Of a stretch of 64,000 bases of DNA, positions 38,321 to 46,159 are shown piece by piece (position 1 is the first letter of the stretch; the number at the start of each line of letters is the position of its first letter). Source of the stretch: JACRCT01 sp049841135 (GTDB lineage Bacteria > Myxococcota > Myxococcia > Myxococcales > UBA5297); the NCBI GenBank assembly GCA_049841135.1, contig JASGHK010000004.1:2728001-2792000 (forward strand), written 5' to 3'. The position numbers and the translations under genes were made by a program. The notes beneath the pieces are model-generated. The model was given only the letters and a program-made list of their open reading frames with translations. It did not search any database and was not told the DNA's origin.

Positions 38321-38707
38321 TCAGGCCGGCTTGGGAGTCGCCCACTCCACGAGCTCGATGACGACGCCATTGGGGTCGGTGACCTGGAACAGCCGCTCGC
38401 CCCAGGGCTCCTCCCGCAGCGGCAGGGTGATAGCCACGCCCTCACTCCGCAGTCGAGCCTCCTCGCCGGCGAGGTCCTTCACCTCGAAGACGACGATCAC
38501 CCCGCTCGCGCGCTGCTGCCGGAACCCCTCGGGCAGCACCTCGAGCCCCCGGCGCAGGAAGATGACGTTCATCGACCCTTCGCGGCCCAGCGAGGCGAAG
38601 CCGTCGGCCGACATCTGCACCTGGAAGCCAAAGTGGGCGCTGAGGAACTGGGTGGAGGCGGGGACATCGTCGACGTTGAGCGAGACGGCCGAGGCATTGA
38701 CGTGCAT
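38321..38707 (-). CDS. VOC (glyoxalase/bleomycin-resistance/dioxygenase) family protein
   Basis: 128 residues with the two beta-alpha-beta-beta-beta repeats of the VOC fold: SLNVDDVPASTQFLSAHFGF at the start, WGERLFQVTDPNGVVIELVE at the end, the latter containing the usual metal-ligand Glu. Such small single-domain members often bind or detoxify small electrophiles or antibiotics. AGGAG precedes the ATG at 38707. It is divergent from a TetR regulator, with a palindromic operator covering its promoter, so it is the probable regulated target. Confidence 0.85.
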   Translation of the reverse strand: MHVNASAVSLNVDDVPASTQFLSAHFGFQVQMSADGFASLGREGSMNVIFLRRGLEVLPEGFRQQRASGVIVVFEVKDLAGEEARLRSEGVAITLPLREEPWGERLFQVTDPNGVVIELVEWATPKPA

Positions 38708-38734
38708 GGGGGGCTCCTGGGTGGCTGGTTGACC

Positions 38735-38769
38735 ACGCCGTACGATGTACGCCGTACATCGTACGGCGT
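38735..38769. promoter_or_regulatory. Palindromic operator for the divergent VOC/TetR genes
   Basis: Two perfect 16-base arms (38735-38750 and 38754-38769; ACGCCGTACGATGTAC and its reverse complement) flank a 3-base spacer. The element overlaps the predicted VOC promoter (-35 TTGACG at 38772-38767, -10 TACATC at 38749-38744, 17-base spacing) and abuts the -35 region of the TetR gene. It is therefore the expected binding site of the TetR-family protein, repressing both genes. Confidence 0.85.
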
Positions 38770-38772
38770 CAA
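38744..38772 (-). promoter_or_regulatory. Predicted sigma70-type promoter of the VOC gene
   Basis: On the minus strand TTGACG, 17 bases, TACATC. The transcript would begin about 30 bases before the VOC start. The palindromic operator lies over the -10 and spacer. Confidence 0.6.
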
Positions 38773-38804
38773 CCCTCGCGCCGCTCCCTTGCTAGGATGC
38801 CCGC

Positions 38805-39575
38805 GTGCCTACCCTCCGCAGCAGCGCCGGCGACCCCGCCCGGACCCTCGAGATCCTCTGGCGAAAGCGCCGTCCCGGCGTCCAGCGCGGGCCCAAGCCG
38901 GCCTTGACCCTCGAGCGCGTCGCGGCCGCAGCCCAGGCCCTCGCCGATGCCGACGGGCTGGAGGCGGTGACCATGCGCCGCGTCGCGGACGCGCTCGAGG
39001 TCGCCCCGATGTCGCTGTACACCTACGTGCCGGGCAAGGCCGAGCTCCTGGACCTGATGCTCGACACGGCCTACCTGGAGATGAAGCGCACCCCGCTGCG
39101 AGGCTCCGCCTGGCGCCGTCGCCTGGAGGCGATCGCCCGCGACAACTGGGCGCTCCACCAGCGCCACCCGTGGATCGCCGCCGTTTCCACCTCCCGCCCT
39201 CCCCTCGGCCCCGGGCTGATGACCAAGTACGAGTACGAGCTCCAGGCGCTGGAGGGCCTCGGCCTCGACGACGTGGAGATGGACGCGGCGCTCACCTTCC
39301 TCCTGGGCTTCGTGGAGACTTGCGCGCGAGCCGCCAGCGATGCCCGCGCCGCGCAGCACGAGAGCGCGATGAGCGACGCTCAGTGGTGGGCGGCCAACGA
39401 GCCGCTGCTGGCCCAGGTCTTCGACGCCAAGAAGTTCCCCATCGCAGCGCGGGTCGGCGGCGCGGCCGGAGAAGCGCACGGGGCGGCGAGCAATCCGGCA
39501 CACGCGTTCGAGTTCGGGCTGCCGCGAGTGCTCGACGGGCTGGAATCCCTGATCACCTCGCGCAGGAAGCGGTAG
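38805..39575 (+). CDS. TetR-family transcriptional regulator (TetR_C_1 type)
   Basis: 256 residues. The HTH is VTMRRVADALEVAPMSLYTY, in which the recognition helix resembles that of true TetR/AcrR proteins. The C-terminal ligand domain has FLLGFVETCARAAS and WWAANEPLL features of the tetracycline-repressor C-terminal family. The GTG start has no ribosome-binding site; TAGGAT sits six bases before it, so the message is probably leaderless. Autoregulation through the adjacent palindrome is inferred. Its last 23 bases overlap the end of the convergent kinase gene. Confidence 0.88.
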   Translation: MPTLRSSAGDPARTLEILWRKRRPGVQRGPKPALTLERVAAAAQALADADGLEAVTMRRVADALEVAPMSLYTYVPGKAELLDLMLDTAYLEMKRTPLRGSAWRRRLEAIARDNWALHQRHPWIAAVSTSRPPLGPGLMTKYEYELQALEGLGLDDVEMDAALTFLLGFVETCARAASDARAAQHESAMSDAQWWAANEPLLAQVFDAKKFPIAARVGGAAGEAHGAASNPAHAFEFGLPRVLDGLESLITSRRKR

Positions 39576-40446
39576 CGCTCCTCTTCGCCAGTCGCTCGGC
39601 GGCCTGGAAGTCGTATCCGCCGACCTTGACCACGGCGCGAGCGAGCGCCGTGGCATCTGGGAACCGGTCGGCGGGAGCCTTGGCCAGGCAGCGCAGGACG
39701 ATGGCCTTCACGTCCGCCTCCACGCCATCCAGCCTCGGCGGCGCGGCTTCGCGGATGCGGTCCATCGTCTCCATCGGCGTCTCGCCGTCGAAGGGGCGCT
39801 GCCCGGTGAGCATCTGGAAGAGGGTGATGCCCAGCGCGAACTGGTCGCTGGCGCCAGTGAGCGCGCGGCCGCTGACCTGCTCCGGCGACATGTACGCGTA
39901 CTTGCCCTTCTTCACGTTGCCGCGGGTCGTGCCCTGCAGCAGCGTGGCCTTGGCGATGCCCAGGTCGGCGAGCTTCACCTCCCCGAACCGAGAGATGAGG
40001 ATGTTCGAGGGGCTGACGTCGCGGTGCACGAGCCCCAGCGGCCGGCCGCGCGCGTCGCAGAGCGCATGCAGAAAGGCGAGGCCCTTGGCCAGCTCTCCGG
40101 CGATGAAGAGCGCCTCCGCGGCGGGGAGCTTCCCCTTTCCCAGGACCGTGCCCAGATCGGCGCCGTCCACGTAATCCATGCGTAGCCAGTACGCGCCCTC
40201 GTCGACGCCGACGTCGTGGACGGAGACGAAGTTGGGGTGCGCGAGCAGCCCACCCAGCCGCCCCTCCTCGATGAGCGCCTTCTCCAGCGCCGCCTCGCCG
40301 CGGTGCTCGGGCAACAGGACCTTGAGCGCCACGAGCCGCTCGAAGCCGCTCGCGCCGAAGGCGGTGGCCAGGAAGACCTCGGCCACGCCGCCGTGGCCTA
40401 GCCGGCGGACGATGCGGTGGGGACCCATCTTCTGAGGAGCGCTCAT
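39553..40446 (-). CDS. Hanks-type serine/threonine protein kinase
   Basis: 297 residues consisting of little more than a kinase domain: glycine loop LGHGGVAEVF, ATP Lys in ALKVLLPEH, catalytic loop VHRDVSPSNIL, metal-binding Asp in LADLGIAKA (DLG in place of DFG), and KYAYMSPEQV. There is no membrane helix or sensor domain, so it is soluble, unlike PknB-type kinases. TAGCCT lies eight bases before the ATG and no ribosome-binding site is seen. It is divergent from the FHA-sigma54 activator, its likely phosphorylation partner. Confidence 0.92.
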   Translation of the reverse strand: MSAPQKMGPHRIVRRLGHGGVAEVFLATAFGASGFERLVALKVLLPEHRGEAALEKALIEEGRLGGLLAHPNFVSVHDVGVDEGAYWLRMDYVDGADLGTVLGKGKLPAAEALFIAGELAKGLAFLHALCDARGRPLGLVHRDVSPSNILISRFGEVKLADLGIAKATLLQGTTRGNVKKGKYAYMSPEQVSGRALTGASDQFALGITLFQMLTGQRPFDGETPMETMDRIREAAPPRLDGVEADVKAIVLRCLAKAPADRFPDATALARAVVKVGGYDFQAAERLAKRSATASCAR

Positions 40447-40480
40447 CAGGCGGTAGGCTACGACCTTTCCGGAGGCCGCC

Positions 40481-41800
40481 GTGAGCGACATCGCCACAGT
40501 CCACACCGAGCAGCTTGGCGCCTCCGACGCCGTCTCGCGCTGCCAGGTGCTGGTCGTCGAAGGTCCCGATCGCGGAGTCGCCGCCGAGCTCGACGGCGAG
40601 GCGGAGCTCGTGTGTGGCACGGGCGCGGGTTGCGGCCTGAAGCTGAGCGACGGGCGGGTCTCTCGCCGCCACCTTTCGGTCCGCCGCAGCGGCGCCCGGT
40701 TCGTGGCCCGTGACCTCGGCTCTTCCAACGGGACGCGCTACGAAGGTTCGCGCATCAAGGAGATCGAGGTCGGCCCCGGCGCCGCCTTCAAGCTCGGGCG
40801 GACGGTGCTGCGCATCGAGCCCGAGCCACGTCCCTTGCAGCTCCCGCCCAGCCAGTCCCGGCGCTTCGGCGAGCTGGTGGCGGAGAGCCTCGCGATGCGC
40901 GAGGTCTTCGCCGTGCTGGAGCTGGCCGCCCAGTCGGACGTCACGGTCCTGGTCGAGGGCGAGACCGGCACCGGCAAGGAGCTGGCGGCGCGCGCGGTCC
41001 ACGACGCCTCGTCCCGCCGGCGCGGACCGTTCGTGGCCATCGACTGCGGCGCGCTGCCCGAGTCGCTGCTGGAGTCGGAGCTGTTCGGCCACGTCCGCGG
41101 CGCCTTCACCGGGGCCTCCACCAGCCGCGAGGGCGCGTTCGCGCGGGCCGACGGCGGGACGCTCTTCCTGGACGAGCTCGGCACCATTCCTCCCTCGGCG
41201 CAGGCGCGGCTGATCCGCGTGTTGGAGGAGCGCAAGGTCAAGCCGGTCGGCGCCGACCGCGAGCGGGCCGTGGACGTGCGCGTCGTCGCGGCCTCCCGGC
41301 ACGACCTCTCGGAGCGCGTGGCCCAGGGGCTGTTCCGCTCGGATCTCTACTGGCGCCTGTCAGTGGTGCGCGTGGTGCTGCCGCCGCTGCAGTCGCGGCG
41401 TGAGGACCTCGCGCCGATCGTGGCCGAGATGATGCGTCGGCGCGGGCTGGAGGCCGGCACCGTGGCCGGCCCGAACCTCGACCTGCTGGTGACGCACGCC
41501 TGGCCTGGCAACGTGCGCGAGCTGCGCAACGTCCTCGAGCGGGCGCTGGCGCTCACGCCGGGAGCTCGCGGCTTCGGCGAGCTGCGGATCGAGCTGTCGC
41601 CCCAGGACTCGGGAGCGGCGCTCTCGGTGCGCAGCGACCTGCCCTTCGCGCAGGCCAAGAAGGCGGTGCTCGAGGCGTTCGAGCGCAGCTACCTCGCGGA
41701 CCTGATGGCCCGGCACTCGGGCAACCTCTCGGCGGCGGCGCGCGCGGCCAAGGTCGACCGCAAGCACCTGCGCGAGCTCTTGCGCAAGCGCGGCCAGTAG
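40481..41800 (+). CDS. FHA-domain sigma54-dependent transcriptional activator
   Basis: 439 residues. An N-terminal FHA domain (~20-110; VSRRHLSVRRSG, DLGSSNGTRYEG) binds phosphothreonine in place of a receiver. The AAA+ core has Walker A VEGETGTGKE, the sigma54-contact loop RGAFTGAS, Walker B GGTLFLDELG and a WPGNVRELRNVLERAL segment. A C-terminal Fis-type HTH reads GNLSAAARAAKVDRKHLREL. FHA-type activators are characteristic of myxobacteria. GTG start with GGAGG upstream. Flanked by a kinase and a PP2C phosphatase, which together look like one signalling unit. Confidence 0.94.
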   Translation: MSDIATVHTEQLGASDAVSRCQVLVVEGPDRGVAAELDGEAELVCGTGAGCGLKLSDGRVSRRHLSVRRSGARFVARDLGSSNGTRYEGSRIKEIEVGPGAAFKLGRTVLRIEPEPRPLQLPPSQSRRFGELVAESLAMREVFAVLELAAQSDVTVLVEGETGTGKELAARAVHDASSRRRGPFVAIDCGALPESLLESELFGHVRGAFTGASTSREGAFARADGGTLFLDELGTIPPSAQARLIRVLEERKVKPVGADRERAVDVRVVAASRHDLSERVAQGLFRSDLYWRLSVVRVVLPPLQSRREDLAPIVAEMMRRRGLEAGTVAGPNLDLLVTHAWPGNVRELRNVLERALALTPGARGFGELRIELSPQDSGAALSVRSDLPFAQAKKAVLEAFERSYLADLMARHSGNLSAAARAAKVDRKHLRELLRKRGQ

Positions 41801-41803
41801 AGC

Positions 41804-42555
41804 TCAGTCGGCGCGAACCACCACCGCGGTCACGTTGTCCTTGCTCCCCCGGCTGATGGCTTCGTCGATGAGCCGGCGACACGCCTCCTCCGGACCGCAG
41901 CCCGCCAGGACCTGCCCGAGCACCGCCTCCGGCACCGGCTCCGAGATTCCGTCCGAGCAGATCAAGAACGTGTCCCCCAACAACAGCTCGACCTCCGTGA
42001 GCTCCGGCACCCCGCCGCCCTTGAGCCCCAGCGCCCGGGTGATGACGTTGCCCCACGGGCAGTCAGCCCGCGACTGGTAGTCGGCGGCGCCCTGGTCGGC
42101 CATCTCCTGCCAGAGCGAGTGATCGCGCGTCATCGGCGCGAGCGCTCCGCCCCGAAGCCGGTAGACGCGGCTGTCCCCGAGGTGACCGATCACCCCACGG
42201 TCACCTCGCACGACCAGCCCGGCGATCGTCGAGCCCATCCCCGCGAACCGCCCCTCCTTGCGCTGCGTGATCGCCGCATCCGCCAGGCGCGTTCCCACCG
42301 AGAGCAGGTTCTGCGCGAAGCTCTGCCGTGGGTCGAGCTTCCATGGCCAGGTGGCGTCGGGATCCGCCCGGTTGCGCCGGAAGAAGCCGACCAGCGTGTC
42401 GATCGCCAGGCGGCTCGCCACCTCGCCGCCCTCGTAGCCGCCCACCCCATCGGCCACCGCGAACAGACCCAGCTCCGGCTCGACGCAGAACGCATCCTCG
42501 TTGTTCTTGCGCCGCCCGGCCTCCGACCTGCCCGCGCTCGTCAGTCGCAGCTCCA
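41804..42555 (-). CDS. PP2C-family protein phosphatase
   Basis: 250 residues forming one PPM/PP2C domain with the metal-binding acids in RKNNEDAF, FAVADGVGGYEGGE, LICSDGISE and GSKDNVTAVVV. It removes phosphate from Ser/Thr, most plausibly reversing the nearby Hanks kinase. The ATG at 42555 has GGAGG; longer upstream frames have no support. It converges on the FHA-sigma54 gene with a three-base gap. Confidence 0.92.
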
Positions 42556-42717
42556 TGGGCACCACCTCCTCGTTCTCTTGCTCCGCCAAGAGAGCGAGCG
42601 GCGTGCCCGTTCCAAGCCCTGGTTTTCCGGCCCGGAGCTGGGGTCTTGGGCCCCCCGCTCGCCGCCCCGGGGTGGGGAGCGCGGCCCCCACCCTCGCAAG
42701 CTAGAATCGGCTCGGCG

Positions 42718-43581
42718 ATGCCCCCTCTCTTCGCAGCCGTCCTGGCCGACCAGACGATCCCGGCTTCGCTCGCCGCGCCGTTGGCGGTGGCCGGCAGCCT
42801 GATCGTGGCGTTGCTGGTCCTGGCCTGGGCCGCCTTCCGCCCCGGGGGGCCCATCTTGCTCAAGCGCCTCCTGGCCGCGGGCGCCGGCCTCGGATTCGTC
42901 TGGGCCGCTGCGGCCGGCGCGGTGGCGCTCCGAAGCCGCGCGGTCCAAACCGAATATGCTGCCCGCCTGATCTCGCTCTCGGGGCTTGGAGCGCTGACCT
43001 CGGCGTCCCTCGACGAGGTGCCGTCGTCCGATCTCGGGACCTGCGCCGACGGGCTCGAGGTCGGAGGCGTCACTTCGTTGGCCGGCTACCTGCTGGTGGC
43101 GCCGGACTCCGGGGTTCCGCCGGACCAGCTTCCCCGGCCCGGCTACCCGCGCCTGCTCGTGCCTACCGACGCAGGGTCCGTCTCCATCGCTTCCCTGCCG
43201 GTGCCCCCCCAGCCAGCCGGGCCGCTCCCAGCGTTGTTCCTACGCGCGGCGACGACCGCGCCCTGGAGGTGGAGCGGCCTCCTCGGTCAGCCGGCCAACC
43301 CGCTCACGCTCGTTCGCTACCTGGTCGTCGCCGAAGTCCGCCGCTTCGACGGCCGCGCCGGGCGCATCGAGGGCGCGGTCCGCGTGGTCCATGCCACCGG
43401 CGGAGCCCCGGTGTGCGAAGGCACCTACGCCTCCAGCGTGCCTCCTGGCGCCGAAATCCCTCTCGCGAGCGCCCTCGAGGCCTCGGCGTTCTCCCCGGTC
43501 GGGCGCGCCGGCGGACCGACGTTCGTCGACCACGTGCGCCGCTTCGCCCCCCTCGCGCTGCCCTCCGCCGCCGGTCCCTGA
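42718..43581 (+). CDS. Membrane-anchored hypothetical protein
   Basis: 287 residues with two hydrophobic helices in the first ~80 residues (LAVAGSLIVALLVLAWAAF; AAGAGLGFVWAAAAGAVAL) and a ~205-residue extracytoplasmic region rich in Pro, Val and Ala with three cysteines. TAGAAT sits 10 bases before the ATG with no ribosome-binding site. No family is recognised. Confidence 0.65.
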   Translation: MPPLFAAVLADQTIPASLAAPLAVAGSLIVALLVLAWAAFRPGGPILLKRLLAAGAGLGFVWAAAAGAVALRSRAVQTEYAARLISLSGLGALTSASLDEVPSSDLGTCADGLEVGGVTSLAGYLLVAPDSGVPPDQLPRPGYPRLLVPTDAGSVSIASLPVPPQPAGPLPALFLRAATTAPWRWSGLLGQPANPLTLVRYLVVAEVRRFDGRAGRIEGAVRVVHATGGAPVCEGTYASSVPPGAEIPLASALEASAFSPVGRAGGPTFVDHVRRFAPLALPSAAGP

Positions 43582-43711
43582 CGGCACCCGCTGGAAAACT
43601 CGCGTCGTCTCCGGCGGATACGCCACCCGCTTTCTTCCCCATCGGCGCCGGGGCCCGCGGGGCTAGAATCTCCTGCCTCATTTTCGACATCCCGAGCCCG
43701 AGCCTGAGCCG

Positions 43712-45119
43712 ATGACCGACCGCATCCCCTCCGATCGCCTGCCCCACGACCTCGGCGCCGAGCGCGCCGTGCTCGGCGGCATCCTGGCCGACAACGCCGT
43801 CTTCGCCGAAGTGGCGACGCTCATCCAGCCCGAGGACTTCCACCTGCCGGGCCACGCCGCCATCTACGAGGCCTTCGTCTCGCTCCAGTCGCAGGTCCCG
43901 CCGGCGCCCATCGACGCGGTGACCGTGACCTCGGCGCTCAAGTCCTCGAGCAAGCTCAACTCCGCCGGCGGCCCGGCCTACCTCGCGGAGCTCGAAGGCG
44001 GGGTGCCCACCACCGCCAACACCCTGAGCTACGCGCGCATCGTCCAGGAGAAGGCGCTCAAGCGGCGGCTCATCAACGCCTGCGCCGAGCTGACCGACAT
44101 CGCGGTGGACCCCGGCACCGAGCTCGACGAGATGCTCGACGAGTCGCAGCGCCGGATCTTCGCCATCGCCGAGAAGCACCAGGAGGGCGACCTCAAGCCC
44201 TTCCACCACGCCCTGGACCACACCCTGGAGCTGATCGAGCAGGCCTGCGCCTCCGGCGGCCAGGGCGTGACCGGGCTCTCCACCGGCTTCGCGGACATCG
44301 ACCAGATGCTCACCGGCCTGCACGCCGGCGAGCTCGATCATCCTCGCGGCCCGCCCCGGCTGTGGGAAGACCTCGCTCGCGCTCAACATCGCCACCAACG
44401 TGGTGCTGCGCGGCGGCGGCGGGCGCGGGCCGACGCCGGCGGCGGTCTTCTCGCTCGAGATGCCCGAGGACCAGCTGGCGATGCGCCTGTTGTCCAGCGA
44501 GACGCGCATCGACATGAAGCGCATCCGCCAGGGCCACCTGTCGCCCTCGCACAAGGAGAAGATCCAGCACGCCGCGAGCCAGCTGTGGAACGCGCCCCTG
44601 TTCATCGACGACTCCGGCTCGCTCTCCAGCTTCGACCTGCGCACCAAGGTCCGGCGGCTGCAGACCAAGCTGATGTCGCAGGACCCGCCGAGCCGGCTGT
44701 CGCTGGTGGTCATCGACTACCTGCAACTGATGCACCAGCGCGGCGCCGAGAGCCGCCAGCAGGAGGTCCAGGAGATCTCGCGCAACCTCAAGTCGCTGGC
44801 CAAGGAGCTGGAGATCCCGATCATCGCCCTCTCGCAGCTCAACCGTAAGGTCGAGGAGCGGCGCGGCAAGGCCAGCCGGCCGATGCTCTCCGACCTGCGC
44901 GAGTCGGGCTCCATCGAGCAGGACGCCGACGTCGTCATGTTCATCCACAAGGAGATCAACGACGACGAGGAGGGCGCGCCGCCGCCGGGGGCGCAGGGCC
45001 TGGAGGTGGAGCTGGTCGTCGCCAAGCAGCGCAACGGGCCCACCGGCGAAGTACCCCTGTTGTTGTTCAGCGAGTACACCCGGTTCGAGAACAAGCTGCG
45101 GGACGGCTTCGTGCAGTAG
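43712..45119 (+). CDS. dnaB: Replicative DNA helicase DnaB; frameshift near 44335
   Basis: The hexameric helicase of the replisome. The N-terminal domain reads LPHDLGAERAVLGGILAD; the C-terminal RecA fold has Walker A LAARPGCGKTSLALN, VFSLEMPEDQLAMRLL, Walker B LVVIDYLQLM and SQLNRKVEERRGKASRPMLS. Near 44335 one extra base breaks the frame; removing it gives GELIILAARPGCGKT, exactly the family sequence. Because dnaB is essential, this is almost surely an assembly error. Length (~469) is normal and no intein is present. A TAGAAT -10-like hexamer lies at 43664-43669. Confidence 0.95.
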
Positions 45120-45163
45120 ACTTCGGTTCGACTCGAGACTGCCCAGGCCGGAGGGGTGACGCC

Positions 45164-46081
45164 ATGGCGACCGAAGCGAAGGGCCGGGTGGTCATCGCCG
45201 ACGACGACGCCCACACCCGCAACCTGCTCAAGGAGCTCGTCGAGAGCTGGGGGCACGAGGTGCTGGCGGCCGCCGACGGAGAGCAGGCGCTCGCCTACCT
45301 GTTCTCCCCCCCGGTGCCCGACCTCGCGCTCCTGGACCTGATGATGCCCAAGGTCGACGGCTTCGGCGTGCTGCGCAAGGTCCGCGACACCCCCGCCCTG
45401 CGCGCGATGCCGGTCATCCTGCTCACCGCCGACAGCAACGTCGACGTCAAGCTCAAGTCCATGGAGCTGGGCGCGGACGACTACGTCACCAAGCCCTTCC
45501 GCCTGGCCGACCTGCAGAACCGGGTGACCGCCGTCCTGGCCAAGAAGCGGCTCACCGACGCCGACTCCCCGCAGAGCGACCCGCAGGCCGACCTGCTCAC
45601 CGGCGTGGGGACCTACCCGCAGCTGAAGGAGACCCTCTCGCACGAGGTGGCGCGCGCGGCGCGGTACCGGCGCCCGCTCTCGGCGCTGATGGTGGCGATG
45701 GACGACGGCGACGCCCTGGGCTCCGCCAGCGCCAACCCGCTCCTGCCCGCGCTGGCCGAGTCGCTGCGCCACACCTTCCGCGTGGCCGACCGCGTCTTCC
45801 GCATCGACTTCGACGCCTTCGTGGTGCTCCTGCCGGAGACGGAGATCGAGGGGGCCAAGGTGGCGGCGTCCCGCTTCGTCGAGGCGCTGCGGCAGCAGCC
45901 GCTGGAGGCCCAGGGCACCAAGCGCAAGGCGACGGTCTCGGTGGGGCTCGCCGACTTCCCGCGCTTCGGCAAGGACAAGGCGGACGAGCTGGTCCGCGCG
46001 GCCCACCGCGCGCTGGAGCGCACCCGGCACCTGGGACCGTCGCGGGTGCAGGCCGCCCAAGACGCCGAGCTCGCGGGATAG
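45164..46081 (+). CDS. Response regulator with degenerate GGDEF-like output domain
   Basis: 305 residues. The receiver has VVIADDDAHTRN, phospho-acceptor Asp in ALLDLMMPKVDGFG, the Thr in VILLTAD and Lys in YVTKPFRLADL. The C-terminal ~165 residues follow the GGDEF fold (GVGTYPQLKETLSHEVARAA; ATVSVGLADFP), but the active-site motif is RIDFDAF instead of GG(D/E)EF. Diguanylate cyclase activity is therefore unlikely; it may bind nucleotide or act as a scaffold. GGAGGGG precedes the ATG. Confidence 0.85.
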   Translation: MATEAKGRVVIADDDAHTRNLLKELVESWGHEVLAAADGEQALAYLFSPPVPDLALLDLMMPKVDGFGVLRKVRDTPALRAMPVILLTADSNVDVKLKSMELGADDYVTKPFRLADLQNRVTAVLAKKRLTDADSPQSDPQADLLTGVGTYPQLKETLSHEVARAARYRRPLSALMVAMDDGDALGSASANPLLPALAESLRHTFRVADRVFRIDFDAFVVLLPETEIEGAKVAASRFVEALRQQPLEAQGTKRKATVSVGLADFPRFGKDKADELVRAAHRALERTRHLGPSRVQAAQDAELAG

Positions 46082-46159
46082 CGGGCCGGCGGCTGGCCCC
46101 CGGCGCGGTGCCCCGTCGCGCAAGGCCGCTTGCCGCGCAGGCCCGAATACGTGGGCTTG

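Noticed and set aside
43712..45119. dnaB as a pseudogene or intein-split gene
   Set aside because: Both halves fit end to end after removing one base, there is no intein sequence, and the gene is essential; a sequencing indel is the simpler reading.
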